Shown here in pieces: positions 53,033 to 60,795 of a DNA stretch of 64,000 nucleotides. Location: contig NZ_VDUZ01000006.1 of NCBI RefSeq assembly GCF_008039615.1, positions 62,001 to 126,000 of the forward strand. Direction: 5' to 3'. How positions within the stretch are numbered: the stretch's first letter is position 1; each line of letters opens with the position of its first letter. Under the pieces are notes generated by a model. It saw nothing but the letters and a program-made list of their open reading frames with translations, did no database searches and was not told the DNA's origin. A program made the position numbers and the translations under genes. The DNA is from Vineibacter terrae. Its GTDB lineage: Bacteria; Pseudomonadota; Alphaproteobacteria; Reyranellales; Reyranellaceae.

Positions 53033-53979
53033 CGGTAGTGCACCCGGCGCTCGAGGAAGAAGTACTGGCCGAAGGCCAAGGCGGCCAGGATCGCCAGCAG
53101 CACGGCGGTGATGGCGGCGGCGTAGCCGGTGTCCCAGAAGCTGAAGCCGACCTGGTAGAGGTGGTATAGCAGCAGGGACGTGGCGTTGTCGGGCCCGCCG
53201 CGGGTCATCACGATGACGTGGTCGACGGTGCGGAAGGCGCCGATCACGGCGTTGACGAGCACGAACAGCGTCGTCGGCATCAGGAGCGGGAACTGCACCC
53301 GGCGGAAGAAGGTCCAGCGCGAGGCGCCTTCCAGCGCCGCCGCCTCGGCGAGATGCGGCGGGATCTGCTGCAGCGCCGCCAGGTAGAAGATCATGAAGAA
53401 GCCGGCCTCCTTCCAGATCGCCACCACGATGACGCAGAGCAGGGCCGTGCTGCGGCTGCCCAGCCAGTTGTGCGAGGGCGCGCCGAAGGCGCCCAGCACC
53501 TGCTCCAGCAGGCCGTATTGCGGCGTGTAGAAAAACAGCCAGATGTTGGCCACCGCGATCATCGGCAGGATGGTGGGTGTGAAGTAGGCCATGCGCACCA
53601 GGGTGCGGCCGGCGATGCGGTCGTTGACCCATGCCGCCATCAGGATGGCAAGCGCGATCGAGATCGGGATGGTGCCCAGCGCGAACCAGATGCTGTTGAC
53701 CAGCGAGGTCCAGAACACCGGGTCCTCGACCATGGTCTGGTAGTTGTCCAGGCCGATGAACACTGAGCCGCGGGCGCCGCGCGGCGTCGAGTAGAAGCTG
53801 TCGATCAGCGTCGCGACGGCGGGGAAGTGCGTGAACAACGCCAGTAGCGCCAGCGCCGGCAGCAGCAGCAGCCAGCCATGGATGGCTGCCGCCGGGGCCG
53901 CGCCGCTCCAGCGGCGCTCTTTGCTGCTGTCATGTATGAGCGTCGCTGGAGCGACGCGGCCCGACCCGTCGTCAGCCAT
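53029..53979 (-). CDS. Sugar-type ABC transporter permease (MalF/UgpA family)
   Basis: This first permease has 316 residues. Membrane segments begin at GWLLLLPALALLALFTHFPA; the EAA loop is LAEAAALEGASRWTFFRRVQFPLLMP. ATG 53979 lies 8 bp after the binding-protein stop (53988) and fits the family's short N-terminal tail. No ATPase (UgpC/MalK) gene lies in or near the operon. Confidence 0.9.
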   Translation of the reverse strand: MADDGSGRVAPATLIHDSSKERRWSGAAPAAAIHGWLLLLPALALLALFTHFPAVATLIDSFYSTPRGARGSVFIGLDNYQTMVEDPVFWTSLVNSIWFALGTIPISIALAILMAAWVNDRIAGRTLVRMAYFTPTILPMIAVANIWLFFYTPQYGLLEQVLGAFGAPSHNWLGSRSTALLCVIVVAIWKEAGFFMIFYLAALQQIPPHLAEAAALEGASRWTFFRRVQFPLLMPTTLFVLVNAVIGAFRTVDHVIVMTRGGPDNATSLLLYHLYQVGFSFWDTGYAAAITAVLLAILAALAFGQYFFLERRVHYR

Positions 53980-53987
53980 GCCGGGGA

Positions 53988-55280
53988 CTACTTCTTGTAC
54001 GGCCGCAGGATGCGGACGGCTTCGGCCTGGGCGTCCTTCATCGCCTGCTCGGGCGACTTGGTGCCCGTCAGCGCCGCCTGCAGGCCGTCGTTCAGCGCCT
54101 TGGTCACGCGCTGGTTCTCGTGCGTCGACAGCTCGGCCACGGCATGCGGGAGCTGGTCGCGGGCCACGGCGGCGGCAGGGAAGCCTTCGACGTACTTCTT
54201 CATCGCCGGCGTCTCCCAGGCGTCGGGCCGCACGGCCACGTAGCCGGTGTCGATGCCCCATTGCGCCGCCCGTTCCGGCGTGGTGATCCACTTGATGAAC
54301 TTCAGCGCCGCCTCGCGCTGCTCCGGCGCCGACTTCTTGAAGACGTAGAAATTGCCGCCGCCGGTCGGGCTGCCGCGGCGCTTGCCGGCGGGCAGCATGG
54401 CGACGCCGAACGGGAACTTGGCGTTGGAGCGCACGTTGGTGAGGTTGCCGGTGGTGGTCCACATCATCGCCGTCTTGCGCTCGAAGAAATCCTTGGGCGT
54501 GGTGCCCCATTCGATGATGCCCGGCGGCTGGACCTTGTGCTTGCGGCTGAGGTCGACCCAGTACTGCAGCGCCTGCACCACCTCCGGCGCATCGAAATAG
54601 GTCGCATCGCCGGCCTGGTTCATCAGGTCGACGCCGTTCTGGGTGGTGAAGCCCTGGAACAGCCAGTAGGGGAAGCCCGAGGAGGGCACCTGGATGCCCC
54701 ACTGGCTGACATTGCCGCCGGCGTCGCGTTTGGTGAGCTTGGCGGCCATCGCCACCTGCTCGTCCCAGGTCGCCGGCGGCTTCTCGGGATCGAGCCCGGC
54801 CTCCTTGAACAGCTCCTTGTTCCAGTACAGCACGATGGTCGAGCGCTGGAACGGGATGCCCCAGGTCCTGCCGCCGGTCTGGCTGTTGAACATGAAGGCG
54901 GGATAGAAGCTCTTGATCCAGGCCGCGTCGTCCGGGCCCTTCATGAGCTCGTCGAACGGCACGATCGCGTCCTCGTCGATCAGCGTGAACATGTCGCTCG
55001 ACAGCAGCACCGAGGTCACCGGCGGCGTGCCGCTCTTGTGCGCGGTCAGCGCCTTGACGATGGTCTCCTGGTAGGTGCCGGCATAGATCGGCTTCACCTT
55101 GATGCCGGCGTTCTCCTTCTCGAAGTCGGCGGCCAGGCCGTCGATGATCCTGGTGATCGGCCCGCCGACGGCGACGGGATAGAAGAACGACACCTCGACC
55201 GCGCCTTGCGCGGCCGCCGGCGCCGCGGCCAGCCCGCCGGCCAGCGCGGCCGATCCCCCGATGAACGCTCGTCTGCGCAT
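53988..55280 (-). CDS. Sugar-type ABC transporter substrate-binding protein (UgpB family)
   Basis: This periplasmic receptor has 430 residues. A Tat-like signal (MRRRAFIGGSAALAGGLAAA, ending near PAAAQG) is followed by VEVSFFYPVAVGGPITRIID. Family motifs are WGIPFQRSTIVLYWNKELF and KTAMMWTTTGNLTNV. I chose ATG 55280 because GGGAGGCAGGG lies just upstream. The ligand may be glycerol-3-phosphate or a sugar. It is the first gene of the three-gene operon. Confidence 0.9.
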   Translation of the reverse strand: MRRRAFIGGSAALAGGLAAAPAAAQGAVEVSFFYPVAVGGPITRIIDGLAADFEKENAGIKVKPIYAGTYQETIVKALTAHKSGTPPVTSVLLSSDMFTLIDEDAIVPFDELMKGPDDAAWIKSFYPAFMFNSQTGGRTWGIPFQRSTIVLYWNKELFKEAGLDPEKPPATWDEQVAMAAKLTKRDAGGNVSQWGIQVPSSGFPYWLFQGFTTQNGVDLMNQAGDATYFDAPEVVQALQYWVDLSRKHKVQPPGIIEWGTTPKDFFERKTAMMWTTTGNLTNVRSNAKFPFGVAMLPAGKRRGSPTGGGNFYVFKKSAPEQREAALKFIKWITTPERAAQWGIDTGYVAVRPDAWETPAMKKYVEGFPAAAVARDQLPHAVAELSTHENQRVTKALNDGLQAALTGTKSPEQAMKDAQAEAVRILRPYKK

Positions 55281-55649
55281 CCCTGCCTCCCTGCGTGTCG
55301 CGCGTGCGCGCCAGAAATACCAGAAACTCTTTTCGATCATCCTACCAGAGACTTGAGCGGGGAAGCGAAACTGCCAGAAATCCCCGGCAATGCATTTTCA
55401 TCGGCCAAACAGGCCGACGCAAACGTCGAAAAGAACGGAAACTGTTGCGTGGCGCGGCAACCAGCGAGACGCCCGTATTGTCGGCCCGGCGGCGGCCAAC
55501 GCATAGCACGCGACCTATATACAGTCGGCCCGCGCCGGCCACAAGGAGTCCAAAAACAGGCATCAGGATTTATTTGCTGGGGCGCGGGGCGAGGAGATAG
55601 CACTGATGCTCCCATATGCGATCGCGCTGCCGCCGCCGATGTTGCGTGT
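55281..55649. other. 369-bp intergenic region with no gene
   Basis: No coding sequence is supported. The right part holds only the 3' flank of the minus-strand SDR gene. The left part is the upstream region of the sugar-type importer and contains four heptamers (see the entry at 55311-55380). Confidence 0.5.
55311..55380 (-). promoter_or_regulatory. Four TTTCTGG-type heptamers upstream of the sugar-type importer
   Basis: On the minus strand TTTCTGG occurs at 55311-55317, 55320-55326 and 55374-55380, and TCTCTGG at 55345-55351. They could be operator half-sites for the operon that starts at 55280. Spacing is uneven and no regulator gene is adjacent, so this is a weak prediction. Confidence 0.3.
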
Positions 55650-56495
55650 CTACCGCCGCGCCTTGCGGTCGCGGATCCTGTCGAAGCCGCGCTTGATCTC
55701 GCCGAAGCGGGCCTCGATCATCGGCTCGAACTCGCAGTCGGTGAAGATGTAGGGCCAGTCGTTCTCGATGCCTTCGCGGACCAGCTCGCCGACATAGAGC
55801 GGGTCAATCCCGCCGCTGACGCGCTCGACCATCTGCTTCATCCGTTCCAGCCGCGCACCGTCCAATGGCGGGGGCCTCGTCGCGCCGGCGAAGCGCTCGG
55901 GCAGATTGCGCTGCGAGCTCATGATGTTGGTGCGGATGAAGCCGGGACAGAGAACCGACACCCCGATGCCGCGAGGGCCGAGCTCGTGGCGCAGCCCCTC
56001 CGACAGCGCAACCACCCCGTACTTGCTCACATTGTACGGCGTGCTGCCGCCCGAGATCAGGCCGGCGATGGAGGCCGTCGACACGATGTGTCCGCCGCCC
56101 TGGCTCTCGATCATCGGGGCAAAGATCTCGACTCCCCAGACCACGGCCATGAGATTGACGCCAAGGGTCCAGCTCCAGCCGGCGTCGTTCCACATGCCGT
56201 AGGACCCGCCGCCGCCCACGCCCGCATTGTTGATCAGGATATGAACAGCGCCGTATCTGGCGCGGGTTTGTTCCACCGCCGCCTGGAGCTCGGCCTTCAG
56301 CGACACGTCCGCTCTGACCAACGCGACGTCAGCGTTGGTGCGCTTCAAGCCTTCGACGGCCGCGGCGAGCGCAGCCTCCTCGATATCGCAGAGCATCACC
56401 TTGACGCCGGCCTGTGCAAGCGCGGTTGCGATGCCGAGCCCGATGCCCGACGCGGCCCCGGTGACGAACGCGGTCTTCCCTGCCAGGTCCTTCAA
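55650..56495 (-). CDS. SDR family NAD(P)-dependent oxidoreductase
   Basis: This short-chain dehydrogenase/reductase has 281 residues. The cofactor motif is FVTGAASGIGLGIA (TGxxxGxG, about 9-22), the NAG motif is INNAGVGGGG, the Ser is in VSTASIAGL and the catalytic pair is YNVSK. The start is TTG 56495, supported by AGGGAG at the right distance. The cofactor and substrate are not clear. It is a single gene, divergent from the PQQ-dehydrogenase remnant. Confidence 0.9.
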   Translation of the reverse strand: MKDLAGKTAFVTGAASGIGLGIATALAQAGVKVMLCDIEEAALAAAVEGLKRTNADVALVRADVSLKAELQAAVEQTRARYGAVHILINNAGVGGGGSYGMWNDAGWSWTLGVNLMAVVWGVEIFAPMIESQGGGHIVSTASIAGLISGGSTPYNVSKYGVVALSEGLRHELGPRGIGVSVLCPGFIRTNIMSSQRNLPERFAGATRPPPLDGARLERMKQMVERVSGGIDPLYVGELVREGIENDWPYIFTDCEFEPMIEARFGEIKRGFDRIRDRKARR

Positions 56496-56649
56496 GCGCT
56501 TCTCCCTCTATTGATCGTTCTGGATGCCATTCAACTGTAGCCTGCGTCATTGCTCAAGCCGGGACAAGGTGGTCGAACAGCTGCCAGCGTCCGGGAACCG
56601 GCCGCTGTCACGCCTCGCGCAGGAGATATATGATCGGAAGCACCTTCGG

Positions 56650-57147
56650 ATGAAGCCATCGAGCGAAGGGAGATCGAAGGTGCATTTCCATGCCTTGCTC
56701 GGGCTCGCGGGAACAGTTGGCGCAATACTGTTGTCGAGCCTGCCGATCACTGCGAACGCGCAGGCTGTTCCCAGTGCGCTGCCCGACTCTACCGCAGCGC
56801 TGTCACGTGGCGAACGGCCGGCATACGCCGGAACTTACGCGGCGGCCCGCTATTCGCCTCTTGTCCAGATCAACCGGGAGAACGCCAGGGGCCTGCATGT
56901 CGCGTGGCGCTGGAAATCCCCGGACCATGCCATCCTCCAGGCCAATCGCCGGATCAGCGACCTTTCCAACCTCGATCCGCACCTCTGGGTGTACGACAAG
57001 GCGACGGGCGAGATGCTCGCGGAGATCCCGCTGCCGGCCAATGCGACCGGCTCCCCGATCACTTATATGTCCGGTGGCAAGCAGTTCATCGTTTTTCCCG
57101 TGGGCGGTGGGCCACTCGCCGAAAAGCTGATCGCAGTTGCTCTTTGA
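56650..57147 (+). pseudogene. PQQ-dependent dehydrogenase remnant with large internal deletion
   Basis: The open frame encodes 165 residues. It has a signal peptide (LLGLAGTVGAILLSSLPITANAQ), then a quinoprotein N-terminus (YAGTYAAARYSPLVQINREN, GLHVAWRWKSPD), and then jumps at about residue 105 to a quinoprotein C-terminus (LWVYDKATGEMLAEIPLP, TGSPITYMSGGKQFIVFPVG). The propeller in between, with the PQQ and metal sites, is missing. Intact enzymes of this kind are roughly 550-700 residues. The frame is still open, so the deletion was in frame or recent. It cannot be a working dehydrogenase. Confidence 0.75.
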
Positions 57148-57243
57148 CCCGCCCGCCGATGTCCGTGTGGCCCTTCCAGGAAGAAGGATGCGGGATGCTC
57201 GAAGTCTGAGTCCAGAGCGCCTCGCCAGCGCCGTCCTGCTCGA

Positions 57244-58041
57244 TCAAGCGCCGGATGCCAGCCAAATCCCGCATGCGACCAGCGCCAGACCGGTGAAATA
57301 GCTTAACGAATGCCCTATCGGCATCAGCTTCTCCAGCAGCACGTAGGCCGCGAGGCCCCCGATCCACCAGAGGTTCATGATGCCGCCGAAGAACAGCAGC
57401 GCCATCAGGAACCAGCAGCATCCCAGACAATAGAAGCCATTGATTGCTCCCATGCGGAATGCGCCGCTGCGTCCTTCCCGCCAATGCATCGCCAGGAAGC
57501 TGATGGGTGCGCGACACTGGCGCAGGCACGCCTGCTTTATCGGCGTAAGTTGCCACAATCCGGCAGCGATCAGGATCCCGGCGCCAAGCCAAGCGGAGGT
57601 CGTCACCATCATCGCGGACAGCAGGCCGCTCTGCTCCATACCGAACTGCAGCGCGACCGCCACCGCGCTGAACCCGGCCCAGGCCGCGAGGTAGCCCGAA
57701 GCAAACACCGCGGTCGATCCCCCAGGTCGCTGCGCCGCCTGCTCGCGTCGGCTGACCTTCGCATAGATCAGCAGCAGGGGCGTGGCGCTCGGCAGCATCA
57801 TCGCAACCATCATCACGCACCACATCGACAGCATCAGCGCCGCGTAGCCGGGTGTCCACACCGCAGGAGTCATCACCATGTCGCGCGGCATGCGCGTCAT
57901 CTCGATCGCGCTCATGTCCGTGCCGGCGCCCAGAACGACCCAGAGCCAGGAAGCTCCAGCCACCCCAAGCAAAGCCGTCACCACCACTGCTCGATCGCGG
58001 CGCAGCAGGTGTTCGAGCAGCGATGCCGGCGGCGTCACCAT
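57244..58041 (-). CDS. DUF2182 membrane protein
   Basis: This predicted integral membrane protein has 265 residues and about six to seven hydrophobic segments. The DUF2182 signature is MWCVMMVAMMLPSATPLLL together with GFYCLGCCWFLMALLFFGG and KLMPIGHSLSYFTG. The Met/Cys/His content suggests metal binding, as the family description says, but the function is unproven. ATG 58041 lies 19 bp after the DUF1326 stop; earlier starts are possible. It pairs with the upstream DUF1326 gene. Confidence 0.85.
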   Translation of the reverse strand: MVTPPASLLEHLLRRDRAVVVTALLGVAGASWLWVVLGAGTDMSAIEMTRMPRDMVMTPAVWTPGYAALMLSMWCVMMVAMMLPSATPLLLIYAKVSRREQAAQRPGGSTAVFASGYLAAWAGFSAVAVALQFGMEQSGLLSAMMVTTSAWLGAGILIAAGLWQLTPIKQACLRQCRAPISFLAMHWREGRSGAFRMGAINGFYCLGCCWFLMALLFFGGIMNLWWIGGLAAYVLLEKLMPIGHSLSYFTGLALVACGIWLASGA

Positions 58042-58060
58042 CGTTTCGGATGCCGATTCG

Positions 58061-58729
58061 CTACGGACGACCGTATCTCTGCCTGTATTCGTCGTAGGAG
58101 TAGGCCAGTCCGTTCGGACCCCAGGCAACGTTGGCCAGCGAACTGTGGCGGCGGCTCAAGTCGAACTTGATGGCACCAGTCCCCTTCGCGAAGCCCGCGG
58201 CGCCTTCGGCCTCATGGAACACCCAGCCATTCGGCAACACCGTCAGCATCCTGTGTTCTTCGTCGGTCACGGGATTGCGGATCGGCTCGCTGGTGGCCTT
58301 GACGAAGCCCGGCACCTCGATGCGGGCAGACCGCTTCTCAAGATTCCAATCGAACGTGATCTTCGCGAATTGCGGATCCTTGATGGTCTCGATGATGGAC
58401 GCAAAGATCTGGAACATCGTGCCGGGTTTCTGGTCTTCGCCGGACAGGATGTAGAAAAGCGCTTCCCGCTGAGCATCATCGGCACGCTCGTCCACGATCG
58501 GCTGGAAAACGCCTTGGCCGTGGTGGATGGCCCTGGGAAAGTAGAACGTGCCCACGACCGCAAGGCCATCGAGATCAACCTTGTCGCAGTGACCCTTGTC
58601 GATCTTGAAAGCCACCAGGCCGGTGCAGATCCCGTACGTCGGATCGGCCATCGACTCGCATGGGCAGCCGAGATCGCAGCTGCAGTACTCCACGTACTTT
58701 CCTTCAATTCGCCAATCGCGCGCTGTCAT
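58061..58729 (-). CDS. DUF1326 domain protein
   Basis: This soluble protein has 222 residues. The N-terminal KYVEYCSCDLGCPCESM is a Cys-rich motif typical of DUF1326, and GICTGLVAFKIDKGHCDKVDL, VVGTFYFPRAIHHGQG and NEHRMLTVLPNGWVFHEAEG-like EHRMLTVLPNGWVFHEAEG follow. The family is usually encoded with DUF2182, as here, and is thought to bind metal; its function is not known. I chose ATG 58729 because it begins the family N-terminus. Confidence 0.88.
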   Translation of the reverse strand: MTARDWRIEGKYVEYCSCDLGCPCESMADPTYGICTGLVAFKIDKGHCDKVDLDGLAVVGTFYFPRAIHHGQGVFQPIVDERADDAQREALFYILSGEDQKPGTMFQIFASIIETIKDPQFAKITFDWNLEKRSARIEVPGFVKATSEPIRNPVTDEEHRMLTVLPNGWVFHEAEGAAGFAKGTGAIKFDLSRRHSSLANVAWGPNGLAYSYDEYRQRYGRP

Positions 58730-59645
58730 GGTCTCCCCCCATTGGTTCTGAAAGCTCCCGAAGCGCCAGCAACAGGCAGGCCCCACGAAGGGAGTTGGCC
58801 TTGGAGACAAGTCTGTGCGCCAAGTAAAAAGCATAGCGCAGGCGAGGGAACCGAGGAAGCAGCCAGCCCACTTGTCGTTCAGTTTTCGAGGGTGTCGAAT
58901 GACAGCACGGCTGCCCTAAGTTCCCGGCCTTTGGCCGGGCCGATACTGCTCGCAGCTTGAAGATGCCAAGTTGAACATCGCCAAGTCGCGCAGCGAATTC
59001 ATGGTGGCTCTCCACGGTTGCTGAGGCGGCCATGATGCGCAAACGAAAGAGGCCAGAATCACCTCCGCCAGTGCCAGCTATCGCTAGAAGGTGAGTCCCA
59101 GCAGTCATCCCTCGCTGCGCTCGGGATGACGGGTGCATCAGCGGCCAGCGAATCCAGGTGCCAGCCCTGTGCCGGACATCTGACAGGCGAGAGCATCGAT
59201 GCTCCAATCGACATGAATATCGAACGCATGCCGCGGTGCTACCGGCAGGACGACTGCGATCACATGGCGGACGGGCTGGCGAAGTCCGAGTGGGGCCGAT
59301 GAGGGTGTGCCGGAGATCGTGATCGCCAGCGGCTCCAAACCGAACCGTCAGAGGGCAGATCCGGCGGAGCTGCACATGTCTGATGTGGTTCGCGGCGCGC
59401 CGATGTGAATTTGGCATGGAATGTCGTCAAGAGTGTTGCGCAGGTCTGCCGGCAGGCGTCTGATGCGGATCGCCGGAAACGCCGGCTGATACGTTCGCCA
59501 TTCGCCTTCGCTCCAGTCGTCGCATTCAAGACTGTCCCTTCGCATCCGATTCACGCGTCGATACCATCTGTAAATGGCGTAGTTGATCATCCTTGGCTGA
59601 AGACTTGCCAATCTCAAATCGATCGTCACATGCTGGGGGAACATC
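58730..59645. other. 916-bp region with no recognised gene
   Basis: Several short open frames exist on both strands, but none has a recognisable motif, a ribosome-binding site or a family length. The stretch holds a hairpin CCCGGCC/GGCCGGG with a 3-base loop (58923-58939) and one arm of repeat family A (59104-59130). It may be decayed coding DNA. The Bug receptor at 59646 has its ribosome-binding site at the right end. Confidence 0.5.
59104..59130. repeat. Palindromic repeat, family A, solo arm
   Basis: One copy of the family A arm is present, and it is self-complementary at its ends (GTCATCC/GGATGAC). The second arm found at the other two sites is missing here. Confidence 0.75.
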
Positions 59646-60656
59646 ATGTCGAAGCATCGTCGTCGCAGCTTGCTTCGTACGTCGAGCGCTGCCGCCGCGC
59701 TTGCTGCGTTTGCCGGGCTCGTGGACCGCGCCGGTGCACAGGGCACGCAGCCGCTTGAGAGCGTCCGGATCGTCACCGGCTTCCCGCCAGGCGGCACGTC
59801 GGACACGCTGTGCCGGCGTGTGGCGGAGGGCTTGAAGGGCTCGACCTATACCAAGGCCGCGATCGTCGACAACAAGCCCGGCGCCGGGGGCCAGATCGCG
59901 GTGCAGTCGATGAAGGGTGCCGCCATCGACGGCAGCGTGCTGCTGCAGACGCCCGCCTCGATGCTCATGCTCTACCCGCACATCTACAAGAACCTGGCCT
60001 ACAACGCCTTCACGGATGTGACGGCTGTCACGCTGGCGTGCATGTTCGACTTCGGCTTCTGCGTCGGCCCCGCCGTGCCGGACGGCGTGAAGGACATTCC
60101 GGCCTTCCTTGCCTGGGCCAAGGCAAATCCCGACAAGGCCAACTACGGCTCGCCGGGCGCTGGCTCGGTGCCGCATTTCATCGGTGTGATGCTGGGCCGC
60201 ACGGGGGGCATCGAGCTGAAGCACGTCGCCTATCGCGGCTCCGCGCCTGCGGTGCAGGACCTGGTTGCGGGCCAGATTCAGGCGGTGTCGGCGCCGGTCG
60301 GCGAGTTCACGCAGCAGGTCAATGTCGGCAAGATCCGCTACCTCGGCGTTTCGGGCGCCGCGCGCAGCCGGTTCGCGCCCAGCGTCCCGACCTTTGCCGA
60401 GCAGGGCTACAAGGACCTGATCTTCTCCGAATGGTTCGGCTTCTTTGCGCCGAGCGGCACGCCCGCGGCGATCGTGGACCGGGCCAACGCCGTCCTGCGC
60501 ACGGCGCTGGCGCGGAAGGATGTCGTCGACGGCATTGCGGTCATGGGACTGGAGGCCAAATCGTCGACGCCGCACGAGCTCGCGACCTTGCTGAAGGAGA
60601 GCCATGACCGTTGGGGGCCGATCGTGAAGCAGATCGGATTCACCATGGATTCCTAG
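59646..60656 (+). CDS. Bug-family periplasmic solute receptor (TctC-like)
   Basis: This predicted periplasmic receptor has 336 residues. The signal (KHRRRSLLRTSSAAAALAAF, ending AGA) has a Tat-like start. Bug motifs are RIVTGFPPGGTSDTLCRR, AIVDNKPGAGGQIAV, NYGSPGAGSVPHFIGVMLG, HVAYRGSAPAVQDLVAG and WFGFFAPSGTPAAIV. ATG 59646 has GGGGGAAC upstream. No tctAB genes are adjacent. It is convergent with the amidase gene, with repeat family A between them, so a link to the amide importer is possible but not shown. Confidence 0.9.
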   Translation: MSKHRRRSLLRTSSAAAALAAFAGLVDRAGAQGTQPLESVRIVTGFPPGGTSDTLCRRVAEGLKGSTYTKAAIVDNKPGAGGQIAVQSMKGAAIDGSVLLQTPASMLMLYPHIYKNLAYNAFTDVTAVTLACMFDFGFCVGPAVPDGVKDIPAFLAWAKANPDKANYGSPGAGSVPHFIGVMLGRTGGIELKHVAYRGSAPAVQDLVAGQIQAVSAPVGEFTQQVNVGKIRYLGVSGAARSRFAPSVPTFAEQGYKDLIFSEWFGFFAPSGTPAAIVDRANAVLRTALARKDVVDGIAVMGLEAKSSTPHELATLLKESHDRWGPIVKQIGFTMDS

Positions 60657-60688
60657 TACCCGCTCTCCGTGGAAAGTGAGTCGCGATT

Positions 60689-60774
60689 GTCATCCCGAGC
60701 GCAGCGAGGGATCTCCTGCGAATGGCGCACTGTGCGCTCTGCCGCAGGAGATCCCTCGCTGCGCTCGGGATGGC
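60689..60774. repeat. Palindromic repeat, family A, two arms with inner hairpin
   Basis: The arms 60689-60720 and 60743-60774 are inverted copies over about 31 of 32 bases, and a smaller hairpin (GGCGCAC/GTGCGCT-like) lies between them. It fills the convergent space between the Bug receptor and the amidase. Confidence 0.9.
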
Positions 60775-60795
60775 AGGTGTGTCACCAACCAGTGT

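Noticed and set aside
59138-59529. Minus-strand frames that might be a decayed gene in the 916-bp gap
   Set aside because: No motif, no start signal and broken frames; not enough to call a pseudogene.
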